Shown here: piece after piece, positions 1 through 8,093 of the stretch
Layout: each line of letters opens with the position of its first letter
Numbering within the stretch: position 1 is the stretch's first letter
Origin: Psychromicrobium silvestre
GTDB lineage: Bacteria > Actinomycetota > Actinomycetes > Actinomycetales > Micrococcaceae
Reading direction: 5' to 3'
Assembly: GCF_013408295.1 (NCBI RefSeq)
Contig: NZ_JACBYQ010000001.1
Coordinates: 1,116,001-1,180,000, forward strand
Length of the DNA stretch: 64,000 nt
The notes under the pieces: model-generated
Databases searched by the model: none
The model's input: only the letters and a program-made list of their open reading frames with translations
What the model was told of the DNA's origin: nothing
Translations under genes and position numbers: made by a program

Positions 1-1
1 G

Positions 2-3000
2 CCGCTTTTTGCCCGGCTTTCACTCGCCGAGCAGCACGCCGTCTTCAGCCCAGGCTCTCGCCGCAGGATCGTGCTGGCCACCAACGTTGCCGAGACCTCG
101 CTCACCGTGCCCGGCATCAAATACGTGATCGACACCGGGACAGCCAGAATCTCCCGTTACTCTCACCGCACCAAAGTCCAGCGTTTGCCGATCGAGCGGA
201 TCTCCCAAGCCAGCGCCAATCAGCGCGCCGGTCGGTGCGGTCGAGTCTCGGACGGCATCTGCATCAGGCTCTATTCCGAGGAAGATTTCGGCTCCCGTCG
301 CGAATTCACCGACCCGGAAATCCTGCGCACCAATCTGGCTGCCGTGATCTTGCAAATGATCTCCATCGGCGTGGCCAAGGGTCCGCAGGATGTCTCCGAC
401 TTCCCCTTTGTTGAGCCTCCGGATGAAAAAGCAGTGGCCGACGGCGTGGCGCTGCTCCGTGAGCTGGGCGCCCTCAAGTCCAGCGGTGGCCGGGCTTCAA
501 GCGGTGGCCGGGCTTCAAGCGGGGTTGCGGCCGCAAGCGGCACCCAGGGTGGCACGCGACAGACCTCCATCTCCGCCGTCGGACGCCAGCTGGCCTTACT
601 GCCGGTTGACCCGCGACTGGGCCGAATGATCGTTGAATCCGGTAAGCGCGGCTGCGCCCGCGAGGTGATGGTGCTGGCTGCCGCCTTGACCATCCAGGAT
701 CCTAGGGAAAGACCGACTGAAAAGCGTCAGCAGGCCGATGAGAAACACAAGCGCTTCAGCGATGAGAATTCGGATTTCACCGGCTATCTGAACCTGTGGC
801 GTTACCTGCAGGAAAAGCAGAAGGAACTCTCCGGCACCGCCTTCCGCAGGCTCTGCAAGGCGGAATTTATCAATTACCTGCGCGTGCGGGAATGGCAGGA
901 TCTCTTTGCCCAGCTACGGCAACTGGCCAAGCCACTGAATATCACCTTGACAGCGGGCGAGGTGGATCAGGTGGGCATGCACGCCCAGGTGCACCAGAGC
1001 TTACTGGCCGGGCTGCTGAGCCACATCGGCCTCTATGACGAGCGCAAGCGGGAATATGCGGGCGCCCGAAATGCCCGCTTCGCCATCTTCCCGGGCTCGG
1101 CCTTGTTCAAGAAATCCCCTGACTGGGTGATGAGTGCCGAACTGATAGAAACCTCCAGGCTCTGGGCGCGGGTGAACGCCAAGATCGACCCGCTCTGGGC
1201 TGAAGAAGTTGCGGGCGAACTGGTCAAGCGCAGCTACTCGGAGCCACACTGGTCCAAGCGCAATGGCTCGGTGATGGCCTACGAGAAGGTCACCCTGTTC
1301 GGGGTGCCCATCGTGCCGCAACGACGGATCAACTACGGCCGAATCGACGCTCCGCTCTCCCGAGAGCTCTTCATCCGGCACGCCCTGGTGGAAGGCGATT
1401 GGCGTACCCATCACAAATTCTTCCATCGAAACCGCGCTCTGCTCGCCGAGGTCGAAGAATTAGAGACCAGGATGCGCCGCCGTGATCTGCGGGTGGATGA
1501 CGAGGCGCTCTTCGAGTTCTACGACGCGCGGGTGGGCGCAGAGGTCGTCTCCGAACGGCACTTCGATCAGTGGTGGAAGCACGCCCGGCATGAGAACCCC
1601 AGCTTGCTGGATTTCGATCCCGGCGTGGTGATGGCCGAGGTTGAAGAACTTGATGAGTCGGCCTTCCCGAAGAGTTGGCAGCAGGGTGAATTCACGCTGC
1701 CGCTCAGTTACGAGTTCCAACCCAACTCCCCAGGAACCTCGGTCAATGAGTCCGACGGTGTCACGGTCCAGGTGCCCGTGCTGTTCCTCAATCAGCTCGA
1801 CGACGGCCCCTTCCGCTGGCTGATCCCCGGCCTGCGCGCCGAGCTAGTCACAGCACTGATCAAGTCCCTGCCGAAGGCGATCCGGAAGAACTTCGTGCCC
1901 GCCCCCGATGTGGCTAGGCAAGCTGCGGCTGCCCTCGCGGAGGATTTCGATCCCGGCACCGATGAGCTGGAAGCCTCACTGGAACTGGTGTTACGCCGCC
2001 TCAAGGGACACGTCATTCCGCCCGGCTCTTGGAATTGGGACGCCGTGCCGGTGCATCTGCGCATGAGTTTCCAAGTAGTCGATCCCGCCGGAAAGGTGCT
2101 CGACGAGAGTAAAGACCTGCCTGCGCTGCAGGAGTCCTTAGCCGGAGCAATCCGCCGCGCCATCGCCGAATCCTTGGGGGCTACCCCGAAAAGCGTAGCG
2201 ACGAAGGGTCCCCGGTCTGAGAGCCCGGCCCCCCAGGAGCCGCTGATTCGTGAGCAGACCGGGCTGTCTAGCTGGAGCGTAGGAACGATCGAACGTTCTG
2301 TGCAGCGCGAGGTCCGTGGCCACACCGTCACCGGCTACCCGGCTTTGGTGGATCAGGGCAGCACGGTAGCTTTGCGAGTTTTCCAGACCGAGGACGAGGC
2401 GCTCTCCGCCATGCGCGGTGGGGTAATTAGGCTGCTGGCGCTGCGCATCCCCTCCCCGGACCGCTATGTGCTGGAGCATTTGAGCAATGCGGAGAAACTG
2501 ACCTTCAGCCAGAATCCGCATGGCTCGGTTGCAGAGCTCATCGCGGATTGCACCTTGGCGGCCATCGACAAGCTGCTGCCCGAGGAATTGCCCTTCACCG
2601 AGGCCGAATTTGAGGCCCAGTACGAACGAAGCCGAGCGGAACTGATCGATACCGTCTTCGCCGTGGTCGCCGTCGTCGAAAAGATCTTGGCCTCCACTCG
2701 GCGGGTGCAGCGGGAACTCAAGTCCGCCAGCAGCTTGGCCCTGATCAGCGCGCTGAACGATATCCGCGCCCAATTGGAGGGCCTGGTCTATCCGGGATTC
2801 GTGGCCAGCACCGGCTACGCGCAACTGAGTCAGCTGCCGCGCTACCTGACCGCAATGGAGCGCAGGCTGGAAAAGCTGCCGAGCAATGTGCAACGTGACG
2901 GGCTGAGCATGGCTACCGTGCAAAGGCTGGAAGATGAGTACGACGACGCCGTAGCGGCCTTGGCTGCCGGGCGCGGCGTCCCAGCGAGCTTACTTCGAGT

Positions 3001-3112
3001 GCGGTGGATGCTCGAGGAACTGCGAGTTTCACTCTTTGCGGTGGAACTGGGCACGGCCTATACGGTTTCCGAAAAGCGGATTCGTACCGCTATGGCGCAG
3101 GCGCTGGCTTAG
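2..3112 (+). CDS. hrpA: ATP-dependent RNA helicase HrpA, 3' part (start outside window)
   Basis: DEAH-box RNA helicase. The frame is open to the window edge, so the N-terminal RecA domain with the Walker A and DEAH motifs is missing here; about 1,036 residues are visible of a family usually near 1,300. Visible motifs are helicase motif V (ATNVAETSLTVPG, from about visible residue 27) and motif VI (QRAGRCGR), followed by the winged-helix/HA2 region, an OB-fold segment and the long C-terminal DUF3418-type region found in HrpA but not in short DEAH helicases. An alanine/glycine/serine insert lies between the second RecA domain and HA2, made by an 18-bp tandem duplication. In E. coli HrpA acts on mRNA and stalled ribosomes; that role here is family knowledge. 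Confidence 0.93.
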   Translation, partial: PLFARLSLAEQHAVFSPGSRRRIVLATNVAETSLTVPGIKYVIDTGTARISRYSHRTKVQRLPIERISQASANQRAGRCGRVSDGICIRLYSEEDFGSRREFTDPEILRTNLAAVILQMISIGVAKGPQDVSDFPFVEPPDEKAVADGVALLRELGALKSSGGRASSGGRASSGVAAASGTQGGTRQTSISAVGRQLALLPVDPRLGRMIVESGKRGCAREVMVLAAALTIQDPRERPTEKRQQADEKHKRFSDENSDFTGYLNLWRYLQEKQKELSGTAFRRLCKAEFINYLRVREWQDLFAQLRQLAKPLNITLTAGEVDQVGMHAQVHQSLLAGLLSHIGLYDERKREYAGARNARFAIFPGSALFKKSPDWVMSAELIETSRLWARVNAKIDPLWAEEVAGELVKRSYSEPHWSKRNGSVMAYEKVTLFGVPIVPQRRINYGRIDAPLSRELFIRHALVEGDWRTHHKFFHRNRALLAEVEELETRMRRRDLRVDDEALFEFYDARVGAEVVSERHFDQWWKHARHENPSLLDFDPGVVMAEVEELDESAFPKSWQQGEFTLPLSYEFQPNSPGTSVNESDGVTVQVPVLFLNQLDDGPFRWLIPGLRAELVTALIKSLPKAIRKNFVPAPDVARQAAAALAEDFDPGTDELEASLELVLRRLKGHVIPPGSWNWDAVPVHLRMSFQVVDPAGKVLDESKDLPALQESLAGAIRRAIAESLGATPKSVATKGPRSESPAPQEPLIREQTGLSSWSVGTIERSVQREVRGHTVTGYPALVDQGSTVALRVFQTEDEALSAMRGGVIRLLALRIPSPDRYVLEHLSNAEKLTFSQNPHGSVAELIADCTLAAIDKLLPEELPFTEAEFEAQYERSRAELIDTVFAVVAVVEKILASTRRVQRELKSASSLALISALNDIRAQLEGLVYPGFVASTGYAQLSQLPRYLTAMERRLEKLPSNVQRDGLSMATVQRLEDEYDDAVAALAAGRGVPASLLRVRWMLEELRVSLFAVELGTAYTVSEKRIRTAMAQALA
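482..524 (+). repeat. 18-bp tandem duplication inside hrpA
   Basis: The unit AGCGGTGGCCGGGCTTCA occupies 482-499 and is repeated exactly at 500-517, followed by a 7-nt partial third copy. It keeps the reading frame and encodes a doubled Ser-Gly-Gly-Arg-Ala-Ser hexapeptide in a flexible linker. Confidence 0.9.
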
Positions 3113-3131
3113 ATTCTGGGCCTAGTCCTTG

Positions 3132-3170
3132 GGCCTTGTGCTCAGGCCTTGTGCTCAGGCCTTGTGCTTG
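3132..3170. repeat. 13-bp tandem repeat, three copies, at the 3' end of the TetR gene
   Basis: GGCCTTGTGCTCA is found at 3132-3144 and 3145-3157, with a third copy differing in the last two bases at 3158-3170. The array covers the stop codon of the minus-strand TetR gene (3155-3157) and fills the short convergent gap after hrpA. Confidence 0.85.
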
Positions 3171-3778
3171 GCCAGCAGGGATTCGATCATCAGATCAACG
3201 GCCTGGGGCATATTCAGTGCGGGCTGGTAAAGCCATTGCAATTGCAAGCCATCCATCACGGCGGTGAAGAGCTCGGCAATAGCCTCCGGATCGGTATCCG
3301 GGCGGAGCTCGCCGGCCTGGATCGATTCTTGAATCGCGCCGACGGCCTCCGCTCGGGTGGAACGATAGCGTTCTTTGAAGAACTGGTGTGCGGGGTGATC
3401 CGGAGCGGCGGCTTCGGCGCTCAGCCTCGAATAGAGCTGCACGAGTGAGGGCACCGTGGCATTGTGTTCAACCACCTTACGCATCAGGGTGAGGTAGTTG
3501 AGTCCGTGCGCCTGGGCTCGATAGGGGGCCCAATCCATCTGATCCCGCAGTTCGAGAACGGCGAGCAGCAATTCGTCTTTGGATTTGAAATGGTGCAGCA
3601 ACCCGGCCTGGCTCAAACCGACCCGGCTGGCGATCTCTCGCATCGAGCCGCCTTGAAAGCCCTGCTCCGAAAAAACCTGAAGCGCAGTGCTAATGATCTC
3701 TTCTCGGCGTTTGGCCGACTTCGCGTAGGGGCCTCTTTGGCCTGCTGAACTCACCTCAGCAGCATATCCGGAAGCCAC
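3155..3778 (-). CDS. TetR/AcrR family transcriptional regulator
   Basis: A 207-residue one-component regulator. The N-terminal helix-turn-helix lies near residues 25-70, with the typical TetR run GLSQAGLLHHFKSKDEL; the rest is an all-helical ligand-binding domain of unknown ligand. The start used is a GTG at 3778 after GAGAGG, which is very close to the codon, so a GTG eight codons later is also possible. The gene is divergent from the Tat-exported glycoamylase-like gene, and a palindrome sits between them, so it probably represses itself and that neighbour (inference). Confidence 0.85.
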   Translation of the reverse strand: MASGYAAEVSSAGQRGPYAKSAKRREEIISTALQVFSEQGFQGGSMREIASRVGLSQAGLLHHFKSKDELLLAVLELRDQMDWAPYRAQAHGLNYLTLMRKVVEHNATVPSLVQLYSRLSAEAAAPDHPAHQFFKERYRSTRAEAVGAIQESIQAGELRPDTDPEAIAELFTAVMDGLQLQWLYQPALNMPQAVDLMIESLLAKHKA

Positions 3779-3789
3779 CCTCTCGACTT

Positions 3790-3815
3790 AAAAACCATTC
3801 ATGCGATTGGTTTTT
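3790..3815. promoter_or_regulatory. Candidate TetR operator in the divergent promoter region
   Basis: Near-perfect inverted repeat: AAAAACCATT at 3790-3799 and ATTGGTTTTT at 3806-3815, separated by 6 nt. A -10-like TATAGT lies at 3819-3824, so the palindrome would overlap the -35 region of the rightward gene. Size, symmetry and position fit a TetR dimer site; binding is inferred. Confidence 0.6.
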
Positions 3816-3864
3816 GTGTATAGTGAGGCGCATCACATCTTCATGCCTCAAAGGAGAGACCAGC

Positions 3865-5487
3865 ATGCAGAATTTTTCGCGAAGAACACTGCTCACCGGA
3901 ACGGCGGCCCTGGCCGGGACAGTCACAGCTGGAATCGCAGCAGGAGTCACCGCCGCCCCGGCGTTGGCACAAGAACAGGCGCAGAAACCAGCACAGACGG
4001 CTTGCCCGCGCCCTCTCGCCGCAGATCGTTTCTTCAGCCAGCCGCAACGTCGGAAACTCGCCGTGCAATGGGCCCGAGACACCTGGACCAGCCTGGTGGC
4101 GATGACCGACGAACACACCGGCTTGCCCGCCGATAACATCAGCCAGGGGCTGAGCGCTGCCGAACGATCCGGTTACACCTCCCCCACCAATATTGGCGGT
4201 TATCTCTGGAGCACCGTGGTTGCCCGTGAATTAGGCATTATCACCGCCGCAGAATCCCGCCAACGGCTCAAGCAGACCTTGGGCACTCTGGGTCGAATGG
4301 AAAAGCATGAACCGAGCGGCATGTACTACAACTGGTATGACGAAGCGACCGCGACGAAACTGACCGGCTGGCCGGGCAGCGGCGATCCGGTGCAGCCCTT
4401 CCTCTCCAGTGTGGACAATGGCTGGCTGGCCGCCGCACTGATGGTGGTGCGGACCGCAGATCCCTCGGTGTCCGCGCAGGCGAACCGTCTACTGAACAAG
4501 ATGAACTTTGCTTCCTTCTACAATCCGGACGCCCGCCCCGAACAACATACCGGCCTGATCCGGGGTGGTTTCTGGGTGGATAAGCCCAGCGGCGTGAGCG
4601 TAGAAGGCGATTACCTGGGTACCGGAACACCGGTGTATTACACCGCAAATCACTACGATACGACGGTCTCAGAGACCCGGATTGTCAGCTATATCGGCAT
4701 CTCCCGCGGCCAGATCCCGGCGGAAAGCTACTTCGCCACCTGGCGCACCTTCCCCGATGGTGCTGACTGGTCCTGGCAGGAGCAAAAGCCGGTGGGTCAG
4801 AGCAGGCGTTACCGGGGCATTGACGTCTACGAGGGCGCCTATAACTATCGCGGCTTCCGGGTAGTACCGGGCTGGGGCGGTTCGATGTTCGAAGCGCTAA
4901 TGCCGGATATGTTCGTGCCCGAGGCGGAATGGGCACCCAAGTCCTGGGGCGTCAACCATCCACTCACCGTTCGCGCGCACCGGGAACACGGCCTAGAGGA
5001 GGCTAAGTACGGTTACTGGGGCTTCTCCCCCGCCAGCAATCCCACCGGAGGTTACAGCGAATGGGGCGTGGACGCCGTCGGACTCAATTCTGAGGGTTAC
5101 TTCTCCGATCTGGAGCGCAGCAATGTCGATCTCGGCTACCCGGGTTCACGGGAGGCGACCAACCCGCATCCGGCTTTTGGCGACGGCGTGGTGACTCCGC
5201 ATGCCGCGTTCCTGGCGATGGCACACGAGCCGCAGGAAGCCTTCGAGAATCTGCAGAAGATTCAGACCGTGCTAAAGGCTTATGGCAAGGGCGGTTTTTA
5301 CGATGCCGTGGCGGTCAAATCGGGCACCATCGCTACCCGTTATCTCTCGCTAGATCAGGCGATGGTGATGGGCTCGCTGGGCAATGTGCTAGCCGGGAAT
5401 CTGATTAAGCGGTCCTTCATTCGCGGTGAGGTGAGCAGAATCATCCCCACGGTGATCGGTCCGGAGGTTTTTGGCGCCGGGGTCTAG
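3865..5487 (+). CDS. Tat-exported glycoamylase-like (PF10091/DUF3131-type) protein
   Basis: A 540-residue exported protein. The start is the ATG at 3865, preceded by AAGGAGAG at good spacing; a longer in-frame reading from 3814 lacks such a site. The N-terminus has a twin-arginine signal (SRRTLLTG) followed by an Ala/Gly-rich hydrophobic stretch ending near AQEQ. The mature part is rich in aromatic residues with the alpha/alpha-toroid look of the glycoamylase-like family (SSVDNGWLAAAL, then GWGGSMFEALMPD, then GGYSEWGVDAVG, then TPHAAFLAM). Members are thought to act on glucans, but the substrate here is unknown. The gene stands alone, opposite a TetR regulator, with an operator-like palindrome upstream. 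The family is fairly secure, the enzyme activity is not. Confidence 0.75.
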   Translation: MQNFSRRTLLTGTAALAGTVTAGIAAGVTAAPALAQEQAQKPAQTACPRPLAADRFFSQPQRRKLAVQWARDTWTSLVAMTDEHTGLPADNISQGLSAAERSGYTSPTNIGGYLWSTVVARELGIITAAESRQRLKQTLGTLGRMEKHEPSGMYYNWYDEATATKLTGWPGSGDPVQPFLSSVDNGWLAAALMVVRTADPSVSAQANRLLNKMNFASFYNPDARPEQHTGLIRGGFWVDKPSGVSVEGDYLGTGTPVYYTANHYDTTVSETRIVSYIGISRGQIPAESYFATWRTFPDGADWSWQEQKPVGQSRRYRGIDVYEGAYNYRGFRVVPGWGGSMFEALMPDMFVPEAEWAPKSWGVNHPLTVRAHREHGLEEAKYGYWGFSPASNPTGGYSEWGVDAVGLNSEGYFSDLERSNVDLGYPGSREATNPHPAFGDGVVTPHAAFLAMAHEPQEAFENLQKIQTVLKAYGKGGFYDAVAVKSGTIATRYLSLDQAMVMGSLGNVLAGNLIKRSFIRGEVSRIIPTVIGPEVFGAGV

Positions 5488-5533
5488 GCCTAGGGGGTCC
5501 AGGTCTAGGGGGTCTAGGTCGCTGATTTAAGCT

Positions 5534-5576
5534 CCTTGGTCCTCGCCGTCGTTCTAGACGACTGCGAGGACCAAGG
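5534..5576. terminator. Bidirectional hairpin terminator between convergent genes
   Basis: Arms CCTTGGTCCTCGC (5534-5546) and GCGAGGACCAAGG (5564-5576) are perfectly complementary, with a smaller inner TCGT/ACGA stem. It lies between the glycoamylase-like gene and the opposing HIT gene. No long T tract follows. Confidence 0.65.
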
Positions 5577-5598
5577 GCGTTAAGAGGACTGTGCGAGC

Positions 5599-6027
5599 TT
5601 AGGACGCGGGAACGAACTCACCGTGGCCTGCCGCCCGCAGTGCCTTCCGAAGTTTCTCCGCACTGGCATCGAGCTTTTCCGAATCGGGGTTATTGTCCAC
5701 CGAGGCGAAGTTGTACTCGGCCATCGAATTCGAGGGCCAAACATGCAGGTGCAGATGCTCCACCTCGAAGCCCGCGATAATCAGCCCCGCCCGCGCCGAA
5801 GAGAAGGCTTCAATCTGAGCCTGCCCAATAGTCTGCGCCACCGAGCTGAGCTTGTGCATCAGCTCCGGGGAAGCATCGGTCCAGCGGTTAACTACTTGGC
5901 GCGGAACCACCAGGACGTGGCCATCCGCGAGCGGCGCGATGGTCAAGAAAACCACCACATCCTCGTCCTTCCAGACAAAGCGGCCGGGTAGCTCGCCATC
6001 GATGATTCTGCTGAACAAGGTAGGCAT
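5599..6027 (-). CDS. HIT family protein (histidine-triad nucleotide-binding hydrolase)
   Basis: A 142-residue HIT-fold protein. The histidine triad HLHLHVWP lies near residue 91; its middle histidine is the nucleophile that attacks the alpha-phosphate of nucleotide substrates in this family. The N-terminal PTLFSRIIDGELPG and the DGHVLVVPR strand are typical of bacterial Hint-like proteins. An AGGAG ribosome site precedes the ATG. It lies 15 bp downstream of the alcohol dehydrogenase on the same strand, so co-transcription is possible. Substrate is unknown. Confidence 0.9.
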   Translation of the reverse strand: MPTLFSRIIDGELPGRFVWKDEDVVVFLTIAPLADGHVLVVPRQVVNRWTDASPELMHKLSSVAQTIGQAQIEAFSSARAGLIIAGFEVEHLHLHVWPSNSMAEYNFASVDNNPDSEKLDASAEKLRKALRAAGHGEFVPAS

Positions 6028-6042
6028 GATTGCTCCTGGGTC

Positions 6043-7092
6043 TTAGAGGGTTGCGGTATCCAGCACGAACCGGTATTTCACATCGCCGGCAACCATCCGG
6101 TCATAGGCGGCGTTGAGGCCTTCGCCGTCAACCATTTCGATATCGGAAACGATGCCGTGCTCGGCACAGAAGTCCAGCATTTCCTGGGTCTCCTCGATGC
6201 CGCCAATCATCGAGCCACCATAGGCCAGGCGACGACGGATCAGCTGACCGGGATCAACCGGCGGCATAGCGTGCTCGGGCAAGCCAAGCTGCACAATTGC
6301 GCCGTCGCGCTTGAGAGTCTTGAGATAGTCATTGATGTTGTGCTCGGCAGCGACCGTATCAACGATCAAGTTGAGCGAGGTACGAGCGGCCTTCATCTGC
6401 TCGGCGTCCTTGGAAACCACGACCTTGTCAGCGCCGAGGGCCTGAGCCGCTTCGGCCTTCGCCGGGCTGGTGGTGAAGACCGTAACCTCGGCACCCATCG
6501 CCTTGGCCAGCTTGACCGCCATATGTCCCAGCCCGCCCAGGCCCACGACGCCGACAGCGTCGCCCGCTTCGACGTCGAAGTAACGCAGCGGAGAGTAAGT
6601 GGTGATGCCCGCGCAGAGGAGCGGCGCGGCGGCGGCCTTATCCAGGCCTTCGGGGATGCTCAGGACGTAGTTCTCATCAACCACAACCGAGCTGGAGTAA
6701 CCACCCTGGGTTACAACATTGCCATTGCGGGGGTCCGGGGCACCGTAGGTACCCACCATGCCGACCTCGCAGTACTGTTCGAAACCGTCACGACAGGAAT
6801 CGCACTCGCGACAGGAATCGACCATGCAGCCCACGCCTACCGAATCGCCAACCTTGAATTTGCTGACCTGATCCCCCACCCGGCTAACCGTGCCAACGAT
6901 CTCATGGCCCGGGGAGAGCGGCCAGTGCTGATTGCCCCATTCGCCGCGCACGGAGTGCACATCCGAATGGCACAAGCCACAGAATTCAATGTCGATTTCG
7001 ACGTCGTTCGCGCCGGGTTCGCGGCGATCAATAGTAATAGGTTCCAGCCCAGTAGTGGCGGACAAGGCGGCATAAGCTTTAGCAACAGTCAT
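6043..7092 (-). CDS. Zinc-dependent NAD(P) alcohol dehydrogenase (AdhC/YahK type)
   Basis: A 349-residue medium-chain dehydrogenase. The start at 7092 is chosen because the family begins here; a longer frame from 7179 runs through non-conserved residues. Catalytic zinc ligands are in CGLCHSDVH and the following GHE; the structural zinc has four cysteines in the CRECDSCRDGFEQYC segment; the nucleotide fold has GLGGLGHMAVK near residue 178. The family reduces aldehydes such as cinnamaldehyde-type substrates with NADPH and is often called cinnamyl alcohol dehydrogenase. There is no clear Shine-Dalgarno; TAGGCT lies 7 nt before the ATG, suggesting a leaderless message. Confidence 0.9.
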   Translation of the reverse strand: MTVAKAYAALSATTGLEPITIDRREPGANDVEIDIEFCGLCHSDVHSVRGEWGNQHWPLSPGHEIVGTVSRVGDQVSKFKVGDSVGVGCMVDSCRECDSCRDGFEQYCEVGMVGTYGAPDPRNGNVVTQGGYSSSVVVDENYVLSIPEGLDKAAAAPLLCAGITTYSPLRYFDVEAGDAVGVVGLGGLGHMAVKLAKAMGAEVTVFTTSPAKAEAAQALGADKVVVSKDAEQMKAARTSLNLIVDTVAAEHNINDYLKTLKRDGAIVQLGLPEHAMPPVDPGQLIRRRLAYGGSMIGGIEETQEMLDFCAEHGIVSDIEMVDGEGLNAAYDRMVAGDVKYRFVLDTATL

Positions 7093-7120
7093 AGTTCTAA
7101 GCCTATCGCCGTTCTCTTTA

Positions 7121-7194
7121 GCGCGAGTTCGCTTGTGCCTCTCGGATTCGCCCGTAAAAACAGGCGAATCCGAGATCAACCCGCGAACTCGCGC
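7121..7194. terminator. Two-tier hairpin between the sulfurtransferase and the alcohol dehydrogenase
   Basis: Outer arms GCGCGAGTTCGC (7121-7132) and GCGAACTCGCGC (7183-7194) enclose inner arms CTCGGATTCGCC (7141-7152) and GGCGAATCCGAG (7163-7174); each pair is a perfect 12-bp match. It lies just past the sulfurtransferase stop and upstream of the alcohol dehydrogenase start. No T tract follows, so it could also be an mRNA-stabilising or protein-binding element. Confidence 0.6.
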
Positions 7195-7224
7195 GTGAAG
7201 AAGCGTGAAGAACGGGGCCGAGGC

Positions 7225-8055
7225 TTAGCTGACTTCTACGGGTAGCTCGGGGTGTTGGGACCAAGCGGAAAAGGAGCCGGGGAACAATGCCGCCCGAACT
7301 CCGGCAATTTCCAACGCCGCAACCTGGTGCGCCGCGGTCACTCCGGAACCGCAATACACCGCCACCTCGGTATCACCAGACACCCCGAGAGCCGCAAATC
7401 GAGCCGCCAGTTCTGAAACGCTCAGGAACTTCTTATCCGCTGCTAAATTCTCCGAGGTCGGTGCACTCACCGCACCCGGAATATGACCGGCCCTCGGGTC
7501 CACCGGCTCCACCTCACCCCGGTAGCGCTCATCGGCACGCGCATCGAGCAGGACTCCGTGTTCGGACCAGTCCCCCGCCTCCGGAAGCGAAATCACCGGC
7601 ATCGAACCGAAGACGATGCCAATCTCACCCGCAACAGCCGAAACCGAACCGCTCTCCAGCGGTAGCCCGGCCTCCCGCCACCCCGCCAGACCGCCGTCGA
7701 GCAGGGAGACCGACGGGAACCCGGCGTGCCGCAAAAGCCACCAAAGCCGGGCAGAGGCCATATTGCCGCTGTCGTCGTAAGCCACCACAAGGTCCCCAGC
7801 GCTAATCCCCCAGCGCCGTGCCGCCGCTTGGAAATCCTGCTCCGAAGGTAGCGGGTGCCGCCCGTCCTGGGGTATTCCGTGCCCGGCCAACTCGGCATCT
7901 AGATCGACGTAGAGCGCACCCGGCAAATGCCCTTCTAAATAATGCTCATGCCCGTGTGGATCACCCAAAGCCCAACGCACATCCAGAAGCACGGTACGCT
8001 GCCCCGTCTGCAAGCGTGCGGCCAGACTCTGCGGATCGATCACGGTATTGGTCAT
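7225..8055 (-). CDS. sseA: Thiosulfate/3-mercaptopyruvate sulfurtransferase (two rhodanese domains)
   Basis: A 276-residue tandem rhodanese. The N-terminal domain is structural; the C-terminal domain carries the active-site loop CGSGVTA near residue 235, the signature associated with 3-mercaptopyruvate rather than thiosulfate as donor. The inter-domain motif RAGHIPGAVSAP is also typical. It transfers sulfane sulfur to thiol acceptors or cyanide in the cytoplasm. It is divergent, 38 bp away, from a cysteine desulfhydrase-like gene, which points to cysteine and hydrogen sulfide metabolism. TAGCAT lies 6 nt before the ATG, suggesting a leaderless transcript, although a G run is also present. The symbol is used in the broad sense. 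Confidence 0.88.
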   Translation of the reverse strand: MTNTVIDPQSLAARLQTGQRTVLLDVRWALGDPHGHEHYLEGHLPGALYVDLDAELAGHGIPQDGRHPLPSEQDFQAAARRWGISAGDLVVAYDDSGNMASARLWWLLRHAGFPSVSLLDGGLAGWREAGLPLESGSVSAVAGEIGIVFGSMPVISLPEAGDWSEHGVLLDARADERYRGEVEPVDPRAGHIPGAVSAPTSENLAADKKFLSVSELAARFAALGVSGDTEVAVYCGSGVTAAHQVAALEIAGVRAALFPGSFSAWSQHPELPVEVS

Positions 8056-8093
8056 GCCCCCATGCTAAGCGCTACTGGAGATAAGCTCGAAGG

